A DNA stretch of 64,000 nucleotides. Source: Siphonodentalium dalli (Eukaryota > Mollusca > Scaphopoda > Gadilida > Siphonodentaliidae). A program made the position numbers and the translations under genes. Positions 14,122-24,905 of this stretch are shown here, one piece after another. Within the stretch, counting starts at the first letter, position 1. Each line of letters begins with the position of its first letter. The stretch is taken from NCBI GenBank assembly GCA_032622095.1, contig CP136062.1:142062351-142126350 (forward strand), given 5' to 3'. Under the pieces are notes generated by a model. The model made no database searches and was not told where the DNA came from. It was given only the letters and a program-made list of their open reading frames with translations.

Positions 14122-14400
14122 TTATCCGCAGGTTTGAATACGACCAGGACATGTAGAAATGTACATGTATATATGGTCGGTACCGTGTGTGATGTATATA
14201 TATAGCTGAAGATAACGACACATGTGTGTTAACTGGTTAACGTTGTTGCATGAGTTTTTGTGACGTGATGGCAAAAGGGGAACCACCGAGAACTATAGGT
14301 TAGAGATGTACACACCGCTGCCTCGTATGTTAGTGCACACACATATAGTAGCTTGTAGTGTATTAAACTTGTGTTAACACTTCTTCATATACTTTCTATA
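14122..14400. other. Spacer between LINE fragment and dispersed repeat
   Basis: No gene or repeat recognised here. Confidence 0.4.
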
Positions 14401-14401
14401 T

Positions 14402-14545
14402 TAAATAATCATTGACGAGTAGTTCCTCAGGAAATGAACATTTCCCATATATGAATATGAATCATGCTGCTCTTGTATTACTAGTATCTGTTCTTCTGTC
14501 TGTCGTCTGCTTTTATTACATGAACAACCCCTCGTAGGAGTTAAT
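14402..14545 (+). repeat. Dispersed repeat family A, partial copy
   Basis: Shares the ordered phrases ACGAGTAGTTCCTC, GAACATTTCCC, GAATCATGCTGCTCTTGTAT, CTGTCTGTCGTCTGCTTTTA and TTACATGAACA with copies near 23.5, 24.1 and 25.7 kb. A weaker fragment with GCTCTTGTATTATC and CTGTCGTCTGCT lies at about 16,160-16,280. No coding capacity. Class unknown. Confidence 0.75.
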
Positions 14546-14689
14546 TTTGTGCTGAGCAGTCAATAGAATGAAAACGACTGAGGAAATCAACACGTTTCAT
14601 TGAAGGGATTGTATTGTGTAGATGAAATTATTTGCATTTCAAACATTTGTTCAATAATTGTGGGTTGCAGAATGTACCGATGTATTCAA

Positions 14690-15560
14690 ATGTGAAATCC
14701 AAAATGGCTTCTGGTGGCCATGTTTTTCACGAATATCGGAAACATTTGATGGCTCCCATCTAGAACCATATGCAGTTTGGTGACGATCGGATGAGGGATT
14801 TGGCATGTAGGGTGTGGAATGATTTAGTCATGCAAAAGAGTAAAATCCAAGATGGCTGTTGGCGGCCATGTTTATTGACACAATTCGGAAAAATTCGATG
14901 GCTTCCATCCGGAATGGGACCACCCGACCCTGGAACAACCCGGACGATCGACCCGTGGCAACCCGACACAGGAACAACCCGACCTAGATAAAGAATAAAA
15001 TATAACTTTCTCAACAATTAAAATAGTAATAACATTTATGGAAAAACATGATAGATACTTGTAGTTGTGCTACGTCTACAATGGACAAGCATATAGTATG
15101 CTTTATACTGACGTTGTTAACGTGATCCAACACGAATAACAATATAGATATAACATGTACCAATGTGGAACCAGAAAATCTCATATCTGAATCTAAATAA
15201 TTGTGCATATTTAGCGACAACTTAAAGAAATAAAGTAATTATTCATGTTTTGCGTCTGGTGATCCCGCTTACGCGCTTCCATCTAGTGGTCACCCCGAAG
15301 ATCTACATAAAGTTTGCTGGTGATCAGATGAGGGATGTGGTATGTGGGTTGTGCCAAATGATTTAGCCATCCAAAGAGTAAACTCCAAGATGGCTACCGG
15401 TGGCTATTTTTTTTTCAAAGAAAATCGTTCAAATTCGAGAGCTCCCATCTAGAGGTGATCCTAAATATGTAAATATGCCTGTAAAAAATTTTGTTTATAT
15501 ATCGGATAAGGGATGTGGCTTGTCGACCAACGCATGGACTCACGGGCGTACACATGATGG
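14690..15560 (+). repeat. Dispersed repeat family B, tandem units
   Basis: Units of about 149 bp each carry the phrases AAATCCAAGATGGC, TGGCGGCCATG, GGCTCCCATCTAGA, AGTTTGGTGACGATC and GATGAGGGAT. Starts are visible near 14,695 and 14,843, with diverged units near 15,250-15,540. The same units occur on the opposite strand at 36.7-38.0 kb. Short open frames here are by-products of the repeat. Confidence 0.75.
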
Positions 15561-17240
15561 ACGCCAACCCATGGTAATAGCTCAAAATGAAATCCTCATA
15601 CAGTTAGGTATAGGGCGCGATTTTCTTTTCTCGCTAAGGAAATCCCCCCAGAGGTAATCCACCAATCAGAGGCCAAAATATTTTATTGCGGATTCTAGAT
15701 CCCCTACACAATTTCAAGAAACGTAACTCTATTTAGTTCATTGTAAACTATAAATCCATCGACATACGACAAGCAATCGTCAAGATACTCGAATTCCCTT
15801 TTGCGGGAGATGCCAATTCACAGTTATATCGGGAATGGAACTAGTTTCCCCCATTGCTGCATTCGTGGACTGTTTTTGACAATCGCATGCTCTTTGTGAT
15901 ATTCGATTGTGACACAGGCGGCCAGGTTGGCTTGAATTTCAAATATATACGACTGTATAATTTATTGGTGGTTATAGTAACAAACACGGATATATACCCA
16001 TGCACGTGTAACGCATGTTTAATCGTGGTGTAAATGGTTCCAATCGATATATATATGGAAAGGGGAAATGCATAAGCATTCAAATTGCGTCACATATATA
16101 CTGTTTTCGAAATAATCACTTATTTTAGGTACTGTGGACGCCTTCATGCCAAAACGTTTCAGCTCTTGTATTATCTTTCCGTCTGACTGTCGTCTGCTAA
16201 ATTATCCTGAACTCGCCTCTAAATGAACAATAGACAATTCCAATTATACCTTTATACTGAACGGAAGAAACCATTTATTATAGAATGGGTTAAACTTCTT
16301 ATTCAAGTTCCCAGAACATGGATGTCAATTCAGACCAAAGTTCAACTTCATTTCGAAGTTTTGATCGCACGGTGAACACGATAGCGTGACTGCCCACATC
16401 AATTTTATAATGACATAGTCTCTCTAGTACGCGGTACGTGCCAACTGAAAAAAATAACTTTGACTGTTCAGTAACGGACAATCCGACATGGGACTTGTAT
16501 ATAAGTAATTTGGTTGGGGTCTAGACATATGAATGCTCTCGGCCTCGGTCCATATGCCCCGGACCAGACATTGATTCTGAGACACCAGCGAGTAAGGTGA
16601 GGATCCCTAATGATATGATGGAACAATACCAGACATACACCTCTAATGGGAGCAATTTGTTTTGTCAGATGGTCTATGCAATCCATTCCTACGACACCGG
16701 AGCTCAGCTGACATTGCGGAATCACACTAACTAGCACTAACAAGATATGTGTGTACTTATATAGTAGCAATGCCAACTCGGATTTTAACCCTGGACTGGG
16801 GCGCATGCTATGAGATGTTCTTGGAGATGGTTCAGTGCCCTAAGGTGAGAAGCCTTGATTATTGCTGGCCCCTTGTAGGCTCGGTCGGTAAGGTACATTT
16901 ATGTACACGGTGTCGGCATATTCCTGCATCAATGGCGAAAGTGGTTTGATTCCCGATAAGTGCGGATTTGTGATCCACCGTTTAGGTGGACTCGTTCCTA
17001 GCGCTCAGCCTTCACTACGCTAAAACGCAACGTTCCGGTATGTTCTGTACGCGTTACGTCGTGGAGTTGGACGGAACAGTGAGCGGGGTGTCTGAGCCAG
17101 GTACGAGACTACTATACCGTTTAAGGGGATAACATGGTTCGACAGATACTTACTGCATGCGACATGTGGTCTCCATGCACGTATACGTGCATTGGGGTGA
17201 TTCGCCGCTGCAATTAACCACCTGTGGGGTCTCTACTCCA
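15561..17240. other. Spacer without recognised gene
   Basis: Holds a weak family A fragment (about 16,160-16,280) and otherwise no feature I can support. A 112-codon minus-strand frame at 16,468-16,806 has no recognisable domain and is not annotated. Confidence 0.4.
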
Positions 17241-17244
17241 ATAA

Positions 17245-17582
17245 AACTGATAATAGCCAGGTTTAGCCAGACGCGCGTGTAATTTGTAACGTGTATTACC
17301 ATTGCCACCTGACTCGTGTGACCATTCCGCCGACATGTACACGGTCAAACCGTTTCTAGGTTTTATGCTCAATGTGTAGCATCCGAAACTGGTATAATAA
17401 TCAAATCATCTAAATCCCGAATGAGCAACCAACGCTATGCAAGCAGTATGACAATGGCATTTGGATGTATGGAAAAAGCTTATTAACGTGTAGGTTTGGT
17501 ACCGCCAAATGCGTCTCCATAGCATAGTAACACGTTGCAAGTTACTCGTGCGTGTGGCTAAACCTGGCTAATATCGTGGAAT
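17245..17582. mobile_element. Short inverted-repeat element, about 340 bp
   Basis: Arms of about 60 bp begin with AATAGCCAGGTTTAGCCA on the left and end with the complement TGGCTAAACCTGGCTAAT on the right; inside the arms AACGTGTATTACC matches the complement of TAGTAACACGTT. A single diverged arm-like sequence lies near 47,765-47,815. It is non-coding and MITE-like; no clean target duplication was seen. Confidence 0.7.
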
Positions 17583-17872
17583 GGCACAACGGCTGAAACG
17601 ACGAACAATCACAATAAATCAACAAAATCCGTATCGTAATTACATATATAATATTGCAGTTATCAGATATGTGCGCTAATAGGCCACTTATGGGCACTTG
17701 TCACTAACATCCAACTACAAAACTACAGACTCAAATTGTTGCACCGCCTTGTAGATTAAACATATGACACCAACGACTGCATGTCTGACATTTGGAAAAA
17801 CACTGTAACCAATATATTACTAGCGTATCTCCACATAGATCATGCCATGAATCTCTACTCTAGATAACGCCC

Positions 17873-18319
17873 GTAGAGATCATATTCCAGCTGTACAAAA
17901 CCTGGGCACGTTTTGAACTTTTGACAGGGAACCTTATAAAGTCGAAAAATAACGCGGGGAACATATTTTTTATTTATGTATCTGTTCCTTAATAATGTAC
18001 TTTGCCGTAGGTGAAGGTCCCAACTAAACAAAATTCACAATTTAAGTGACTTGTTGGCGATTTTGCTATTGCGTCGCTTACAACTACATGCATGTCATTT
18101 CTCTTAATTCAGTGTTTTTTTGCGGTATTGACTCACAAAATTCACAGAAAAGCATGCAATTTTGAGTTGGGACCTTCACCTACAGTGAAGTACATTATTA
18201 AGGAACATATAATAGATCAGAAATATGTTCCCTGCGTTATTTTTCCATTCTATAAGGTTCCCTGTCAAAACTTCAAAAAGTTCCCAGGTGTTGTACTGGT
18301 GGAATATGATCTAATCTCC
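17873..18319. mobile_element. Inverted-repeat element with about 140-bp arms
   Basis: The left arm (17,873 to about 18,028) and right arm (about 18,164-18,319) are reverse complements at roughly 80-85 percent by eye. Matching phrases include GACAGGGAACCTTATA with TATAAGGTTCCCTGTC, and GGTGAAGGTCCCAACT with AGTTGGGACCTTCACC. A short interior of about 135 bp holds no gene; the 107-codon frame at 18,092-18,415 is a by-product. The sequence just left of it, GAATCTCT and CCGTAGAGAT, recurs near 42,095-42,130. Confidence 0.8.
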
Positions 18320-19285
18320 ACACAACACAAACTCAATTTATCTAGTTTCTGTTCACTGCATCATAATAGCACATATCCCGATAACCAGTGTTTGGCATAT
18401 GGAATTGCACAGTGATCCAATGTGACAGCGATATTCATGGCAATGTGGATGTCGTGTTGAATTCTTCGTTTACTCCACACCAGATATCCATAGCTGTCAT
18501 TTGAACGACCACTCAAGGTTATAGTATACGTTATAAACGGACTTACAGTCCTTGGTACTCGTAGGGTCTCGGCCAATAAAATCGCACAATACTATCATAT
18601 TTCTTGCATGGATCTGTTTTTTGTGCTACAATTACAGATTCATGCTGTTAAATGATTATTGGCTTACTTTAAACATATTTTATTTTAATTTATAAAATTA
18701 CACAGGGATACGTAACTGACACAAGATCCCTCTCCCGATACAATTAGGTTGGATTACAATAGTTGTGAACAAGATGACAGAGTATTTACAATTGTGGTGT
18801 ATGACATGTACACATACTGCAAAAATAACAAGAAGCTATAATGGTAAGAGTGTGGGTTTTCATATTGTGCTTTAATTGCCGTTCGTCTCTCTGGATACAT
18901 ATGTGTATGTTGCTATGTTATATACATGTATTATTTTATCGGGAACTTGATCCTGATTAAACAGTGTTTTTGCAGCCACGAAAGACTGAACAATGCGAAA
19001 TAATTATTTATTTCTTTGAACGGTTTCGAAAGGATTCCCCATAGCAATTTATATTGGAAATTATGTGTGTCCAGTTCACCGTATAAAGTATTTGTCTCTG
19101 CGTGTCATAGAGTTGACAGAATATAATAAGTACATGTCACTTTCATATGCGTATCCACACCGAATATTCGGGCTATTGTCAAGATACTTGTCGTACATGT
19201 CTAGACGAAGGTCGCTGCGCGAGTTTCGTATCCAACAGTGTAGAATATTAATTTTCCGGGTTCCTAATTATCAAGACTCCGGATC
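18320..19285. other. Spacer without recognised gene
   Basis: AT-rich sequence with no supported feature on either strand. Confidence 0.4.
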
Positions 19286-19289
19286 CATC

Positions 19290-19690
19290 AAGGGCGCTAG
19301 TTCTACATTTTGATATTAAGTTTAAACGTCTGTTGAAGTTGTTTTTGTTTAATAATGTTTTTCGGAGTTCTAGTTTCTCGATTAGTGTGGTGCCTTGTAG
19401 TTTGAGTAGAGTCTTACCCGCTAATACGTTGAGCCTATATTGCAGAGGGGGATATCAGCAGGGTTATGTGGAGCCCTGATTGGGGTTCGTTTGTTTTCTT
19501 GAAGTGCCATTTTTAAAGCGGGGTTCTGAATAACGTGTTGTTTAGTGAGCGTTGATCTGAGTAATTATTCTGTTATAATTGCCCCATATTCTATGATTGG
19601 CCGTATAAATGGCTTATAAACCTTAATTGGGGTTAAGTCCTCATGATGTGCCCTGAGCATCCTTAATATTCCAATTCGCATTCATTTACA
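19290..19690 (-). pseudogene. LINE reverse transcriptase C-terminal fragment, decayed, second family
   Basis: Translating the minus strand from about 19,683 gives YKPFIRPIIEYG, then after a stop and a frame change LTKQHVIQNPALKMAL with RTPIRAPHNPADIPL, and then a Leu/Lys-rich stretch. This follows the usual order of the region after the palm in non-LTR polymerases (IRP..EYG, QN.AL, TPI..LH..A.IPL). It differs from the CR1/Jockey-like fragment at 13 kb, so it is probably another LINE family. Stops and frameshifts make it non-functional. Confidence 0.65.
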
Positions 19691-20010
19691 GAAAACAAAT
19701 ATTTATATGCTACATCATCTTATCCCTTTCACATATAATGGGTATATCCTGTCTACCCGGCAGGCAGAGATTAACGACTTGGCCGGCGGAGATTATAGTC
19801 CATATCAAAACACCTGCGGTCCAGTGTTGTCACAGTCCATAACTGTTGGTGGTGAATAACGTTTAATAGCGTGAGCCACATTCAGTTTATTTATTTTACA
19901 CGTTTTATTATTTGTTTGTAAAGATGTATTATGAATTATTATCAGTGTTTTAAGTAGAGTTCACTACTGAATATATATACTGTTACATTCCCTGGTCTGA
20001 CATAAACACG

Positions 20011-20517
20011 ATGGCAAGCACACAAGTGAACGTGAATTATATTCCAAATACTAGAGGTGGAAAGTATCTGGTATATGATGACTACCAATTCTCCGTTAAA
20101 TCAAGGAGAAATGATCGAATTCATTGGCGATGTTGTAAGAAAGACTGCCGTGCAACCACCAACACTGAGAACGATATGGTGATATGCAACAGCGGCAACC
20201 ATAACCACGAACCTGATTTCAACCAAGTAGCAGCAGATTCCTGGATTGCAGACCTCAAAAAGCTTGTTAAGACAAGTAACAAACCAGTAACAACGCTATA
20301 CCAGGAAGAAATAGGAAGTATGCAAGCTTACCAGGAAGCAACCGTCATCCAAAAATTTTCCAAAAACCCCAATTATCCTCATCGTCCGGCCGCTCATCGC
20401 CGTCGAAATTGGCCATCGCCACCAATTCCCAGTAACAATTATGATAAAAACTATAGTCGGCAGCTCTGTGATGTTGAGGATTATCACACCTGCCCCAACA
20501 CCTACCCGAAACAATAG
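20011..20517 (+). CDS. FLYWCH-type zinc-finger protein, 168 residues
   Basis: An intact 168-codon frame encodes an N-terminal FLYWCH zinc finger at about residues 17-68. The signature aromatic positions Y22, F27 and W39 and the likely zinc ligands C41, C46, H64 and H66 are all present. The segment after the finger (residues 70-145) has the Lys/Arg- and Pro-rich form (HRRRNWPSPPIPSN) often seen downstream of FLYWCH domains in MULE-type transposon proteins and their host relatives. No transposase DDE domain follows, so it is a truncated element protein or a free-standing DNA- or protein-binding gene. The start is in a good context (A at -3, G at +4), a TATATATA string lies about 35 bp upstream, and AATAAA is at 20,594, 77 bp after the stop. 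It sits between two LINE remnants on the other strand. Function in the cell is not known from sequence; FLYWCH fingers bind DNA or proteins. Confidence 0.75.
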   Translation: MASTQVNVNYIPNTRGGKYLVYDDYQFSVKSRRNDRIHWRCCKKDCRATTNTENDMVICNSGNHNHEPDFNQVAADSWIADLKKLVKTSNKPVTTLYQEEIGSMQAYQEATVIQKFSKNPNYPHRPAAHRRRNWPSPPIPSNNYDKNYSRQLCDVEDYHTCPNTYPKQ

Positions 20518-20593
20518 CCGCCGGGTGAACAGGACGACCCACATATAATACCCGTGTATGTTGTATAAACAATCCTCAATGCTTTGGTCTCTT

Positions 20594-20599
20594 AATAAA
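20594..20599 (+). terminator. Polyadenylation signal AATAAA of the FLYWCH gene
   Basis: A canonical AATAAA hexamer on the coding strand at a usual 3'-UTR distance after the stop codon. A single hexamer in AT-rich DNA is weak evidence alone. Confidence 0.35.
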
Positions 20600-20739
20600 G
20601 TATTATGGTTGTACCACTCGCAGACTACATAAAACAATACATAACTATACCTGGCCAACGTGTCAATGAAGCCGATAGCTATGATATGCGGCAATGATTG
20701 CGTGATGCGCTTTCAGCGCCGTAATACCTTGGAGTCTAA

Positions 20740-21290
20740 TTTATCAATAGTGAATACCCAAATCCTATTGTTGCATCTGTTTATGTGCGTTGGTCGCGAT
20801 ATAGTAATGTATTTCTTTGGAAGAATTCCATGTTGTGTTGGATAATTATTTTCTAAACTATTTTACTAAGGCTTGCCAGGAGCAAGAATGGACGACAGTG
20901 TGTATATTCGGCACGGTCATCTTTTTTAAATATGAGAATCACGTTAGCTTATTTTCAAATCTGATTGGAATTCCCGTATTTTAATGATTTTTATAGATAA
21001 TTTCTAAAGGGACTGCGACCGATTCAACTCTTTGGGACTAATTCCGCCCAAACCATCGGCCGTATCAATGTTAAGGTCTTTAATAGCTCTAATTATATTT
21101 CCACGGGTCAATGTGACAATTGTTACGTCTACCGGGCTGAGTTGGAAATTGTTGATCACGGTCATCTATCGTTGAGTTTAAAATAAAAGCCTCATTTGGG
21201 CAGTTTGCCTTTGCGTTGTCATTAGTTACATATATTTTTCCATCTGTCGAGACATCGTCTATATAATGGTGGAAAACCTCTGTCAAGACT
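20740..21290 (-). pseudogene. LINE reverse transcriptase N-terminal fragment, decayed
   Basis: The minus strand from about 21,286 reads, in order, motifs of the start of a non-LTR polymerase: VTNDNAKANCPNEAF (the 'DK.KA..LN.FF' region before the RT), IRAIKDLNIDTADG then GGISPKEL (RT motif 0/1), PLEIIYKN, a LKKDDRAE stretch, HCRPFLLLASLSKIV (the NYRPISL..S..SK motif) and KIIIQHNMEFF. At least three stop codons interrupt it, and the sequence becomes unreadable before the FDKV and YxDD motifs. It is on the same strand as the LINE pieces at 13.1-14.1 and 19.3-19.7 kb and resembles the former in style. Confidence 0.75.
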
Positions 21291-22900
21291 TCATATCTCT
21301 CTTATCAGAAATAAACAAAACTTGTCCTTTGTGCGTATTTCAACTGTCGCTCGGGGGATTGCTTAATCCATTATGCTGAGAAAATGTTTACAGAAAAGGG
21401 TAACAGTCGTGCCAATATTATCGATTGGATTTAATTTTAGTTCCCAAATCTACGGCATCTATCATATATCTGCCACTAATAAAATACCCTAATATTTATT
21501 TCCAAATAGTTCTTTTGAAAGAGAAGAAATAATGTTTTTCGAAAAAGTAATGTCGCATATTCACCGTAATGGCCTGAATACACTAGGTTAAGTGTTTGCG
21601 TGGAGGGTGTTACTCTTATTGGTTATTAATTGGCTATTAATGGCTATGTTTGTGTTCATAAATCATTTATATTCCACAGAATATATTTTGTTTGTGACGA
21701 GAAGCATCAACAACACTTATATGGAGGTGTGTGGACTGTTCATAAGTCTGACCATAGTCGTGAACGTTTTGCACAGGTGTAGAACCAATTATATATGTAT
21801 TATTGGTTCCAGACTATTCCAACGAAGAACAAAGTGGTTCTATGGTCACAAGCAACATACTCTTGGTTCCCTACCGTTTGTATATAGAACCAAATAAGGG
21901 TTGTTTTGGTCCGTTTATTTTTTTCTGTGTAGAGGTGGTGCAGGTGCACATGTCAAATTCACATAACATCTGCCCGAAAACTAACTATATAGATTCCAAT
22001 TTACAGGCCACTCTGGTAAAAAGGAACTCAAGTGTAATCAAATAGTTAAGGGCCATGCACTCCTAGGGGAAATAACTCTATGTTAGGGAAACACTCTGAA
22101 AACATGCTAATAAACTCATTAAGAGCGCACATTTTCCTGGGAACCATAACACATGTTTAGTTGTTGATTATAACGCATAATGCATTGGAGGTTGTCGACA
22201 TCTCGATTTTTACGCGACAAATTCCCGACGGAGACCGCAATACCAAGAGCTGTATTGCACGATTCTTCGTTGTTAATGTGCAAGCACGCACAAATACCTC
22301 TTTATAGTTGACATTATGGATGAGTAAAACCCAGAATATTGAAATAGATATACGCTTTCGGTAGTCTGAAAAAAATAGCAGGGATTCCCATTACTTCCAA
22401 GAAGCATTGTATCAGTGTCGTTATGTAGGCTCGAGAGGTCAGGTTACTACGTTTTCAGATATTTGCAGCTTTCGACCAGGAACCAGTCTATTCAACAAGA
22501 GATATTGAGTGCATGCACGCAAATAAACAGACACGAGAGTCGCAAAAACAATGACAGACGACAGCTAGATAGAAATTTTCACTCACTTAGCAGTTATACC
22601 AACTTTGAGACGAAAACCATTCATTAAAATGTACTTTTACTTCCACGAACTAGACATTTAGACAGTTGTTATCAAATTTCTCGCGATTTACTGGTCCTTG
22701 TCTTTGTTCACCGAAAAGTTGAAAACGTATATTTAGTAACCTGACCCCTTCTGCATCAGTGTCAGCAAATCACAAGATTTAACAGTAAAAAGATGAAGCC
22801 AAACAGATTGTCGGAGTTCCTTCAGCGACCGCGATTCCAGTAAATCCCGCAACATATATTCGAACAAGATTAGAAAAATATAACCTTGATTAAGGCTTGA
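21291..22900. other. Spacer without recognised gene
   Basis: AT-rich, with only short open frames. A 101-codon frame at 21,592-21,897 is rich in hydrophobic residues but shows no domain and overlaps another frame; it is not annotated as a gene. Confidence 0.4.
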
Positions 22901-23054
22901 TATCTCATTATGGCTTCACTATTCCCGTTTTAATGATGGGGAACACCTTTTTCACCAAAACACACACATATATATAGATTATTTGTGGTATTGTAAGCTT
23001 TGGAACCAAACACTCCGTACGGCTTATCTATTCCCGTTTTAACCTTTTCTATAC

Positions 23055-23535
23055 GATTGATTTATTGGGGTTTAATGTCGCTTTCAGCAACTAATGCCAT
23101 ATCACGACATTGCCAGTTTTAGTGGTGGATGAAATCCGCACACTTACGGCTAATCTAACAGTGATTTCAATGGATGATAAACTCGTCGACCATGTGCGGC
23201 AAACCACCGGCCTTCCACCAGATAACGATTTCAAGTTACAAAGTCCACGATGGAAACATGTGGATTTGAACCCTTATCGCCAGCGCTGGAGAGCGAAACG
23301 GCTTGGAGTTGTTCCCCTTACCGATTGAGCCACAGAGGGCCCCGACGACACTAGGACAGACGAAGACCACCAACAACCGGCCATCGGCGAGTAACTGGCA
23401 TCGATATCCATCAGATAGCGATTTCAAGTTACAAAGTCCACGATGGAAACATGTGGATTTGAACCCTAATCGCCAGCGCTGGAGGGTGAAACGGCTTGGA
23501 GTTGTACCCCTAACCGATTGATCCACCGAGCCCCC
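23055..23535 (-). mobile_element. Composite SINE with two tRNA-like heads, minus strand
   Basis: Read on the minus strand, the element starts at 23,535 with a tRNA-like head (A-box-like GTGGATCAATCGG, B-box-like GGGTTCAAATCC), runs through a body and a linker with GGTGGTCTTCGTCTGTC, then starts a second head near 23,340 (GTGGCTCAATCGG, B box near 23,272) and ends in a tail CCCCAATAAATCAATC at 23,055. It is flanked by TTTCTATAC at 23,046-23,054 and 23,536-23,544, a 9-bp target duplication. Internal Pol III promoter boxes make transcription by Pol III plausible. The two short open frames across it (23,110-23,328 and 23,303-23,521) are frames through SINE sequence, not genes. The parent tRNA was not identified. 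Confidence 0.85.
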
Positions 23536-23544
23536 TTTCTATAC

Positions 23545-23885
23545 TAAACACTCACTGATGAGTACATGTGTAGTTAGTTCCCTTATTATGAAATGTTCAG
23601 ATACTAAGTACATTAACGACGTCTGAACATTTCCCAGCATTGGAGATGAATCATTCTGCTCTTGTGGTATCTGTTGTCTGTCTGCCGTCTGTTTTTTGTT
23701 ACATAATAGACCGTTCAGATGCATAGTTTTGATAACGGAATGGGAGAATTCATTCATTATATAGATAGGGTTAACCATTTATATGCTGAATGAATTATCC
23801 CATTCAACTATAAAAGTAAACATTGGGACGGTATTTTATTCATTTCAAGGGCGTTCAGGAAAACTGAGCTGACGGCAGACAGAGA
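23545..23885 (+). repeat. Dispersed repeat family A copy
   Basis: Contains CACTCACTGATGAGTA, GAACATTTCCCAGC, GAATCATTCTGCTCTTGT, CTGTCTGCCGTCTG and the tail phrase AAGGGCGTTCAGG. Together with the bases left of the SINE (to about 22,910) it makes one longer copy split by that SINE. Confidence 0.8.
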
Positions 23886-23919
23886 GAAAAATAGATTACA
23901 CAATAGCATTATTTTTCAT

Positions 23920-24025
23920 ATTTATTTATGGAAAATGTTATGATAATAAGTTCAATAAACGACTTATGGTCAGAACATTTCCTAGGGGAAGTACTCATCA
24001 ATGAGTAGTTACATGTAGAAAAAAA
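23920..24025 (-). repeat. Dispersed repeat family A fragment, inverted
   Basis: Holds an inverted version of the hairpin part of family A (GATAATAAGTTCAATAAACG to CAGAACATTTCC) next to ACTCATCAATGAGTAGTT. Confidence 0.5.
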
Positions 24026-24029
24026 AAGA

Positions 24030-24395
24030 AAACCAAAACACACATAAGATCATTGTGCTGCTGTAAGTTTGGAATAGATACACTCATTGCGGCTTCTCTA
24101 TTCCAGTTTTAAAACTTCCTCATTAAATTCTCACTGATGAGTAGTTCCCTTATGAACTTATTGTCTGAACTTTTGGCACCAATGAATATGAATCATTCTA
24201 TTCTTGTATTATATGCTGTTCTATCTGTCGTCTGCTTTTATTACATGAACACCCCTCCAAATGAATAATTTATCGTTCTAATGTATATATTTTATAACTA
24301 AGGTTTAACCCCTTATATACTGAATTGATTATCATATTTAGCTATAAATGTATACACTGGGGCGGTCTATTATTCATTCGAAGGGGCGTTCAGGA
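24030..24395 (+). repeat. Dispersed repeat family A copy without SINE
   Basis: Starts with ACCAAAACACACATAAG and TTCTCTATTCCAGTTTTAAA, continues TCTCACTGATGAGTAGTTCC, GAATCATTCTATTCTTGTAT, CTATCTGTCGTCTGCTTTTA and ends CGAAGGGGCGTTCAGG. It serves as the unoccupied relative of the copy interrupted by the SINE at 23 kb. Confidence 0.8.
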
Positions 24396-24529
24396 CTTCT
24401 GAAATTCAGTATTGCTCTCGTATCAATTTAATGGCACCGAATAAATTCATATCATAACATGAATCATAAGCTAAGTGCACATGAACTCGGCTACGATGCA
24501 AATATCGGTAGTCCATGAGTACTCCCACA

Positions 24530-24545
24530 CCCCCCCCCCCCCCCC
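24530..24545. repeat. Poly-C tract
   Basis: Sixteen consecutive C in a CACAC context. Confidence 0.95.
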
Positions 24546-24639
24546 ACACCCAGGGGCATGCAATACTACTCCGTATAATGATAAATATGAGTGTGGCCCG
24601 AAAGCAACATGAGTACTTTTTAGGTTATACTATATCAGA

Positions 24640-24905
24640 GTTATGGCGGCAAGGTTTCATAATGATTGTTCATAGCTTCAAGTGAGCTTGCTAATTCAGT
24701 GAGCGTGAATAAATTACCATTTCTTATCCAGAAAGCCATGTATCGATCGGAATGGCACATTGAGATGTATCTCAACTCAAACCAAGCTTGAAAATCGGTG
24801 CCGATATCGCCCATGTTGGGGTTAGAACCCGTGACAACATCGTCTAGCCCAGACCGCGATGATGGTATCCACGACCTAACCACCTCGGCCACGGGACCAT
24901 CATTA
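24640..24905 (-). mobile_element. tRNA-derived SINE, minus strand (tRNA-Ser-like head)
   Basis: On the minus strand the head at about 24,895-24,815 reads CCGTGGCCGAGGTGGTTAGG, a good A box of the serine or leucine tRNA type, and CACGGGTTCTAACCCC, a good B box, followed by a body of about 180 bp containing GGGCGATATCGGCACCG. The interior does not fold convincingly as a tRNA with an anticodon arm, so this is a SINE head rather than a functional tRNA gene. The 83-codon frame inside it is incidental. Confidence 0.7.

Noticed and set aside
18092-18415. 107-codon frame
   Set aside because: It lies within and across the right arm of an inverted-repeat element.
23110-23521. Two similar 72-codon frames, with a third at 39,598-39,816
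   Set aside because: The similarity is due to the SINE copies in which they lie; the frames cross the tRNA-like heads.
24815-24895. Possible functional tRNA gene
   Set aside because: A and B boxes are good, but no convincing anticodon arm or acceptor pairing, and a SINE body follows.
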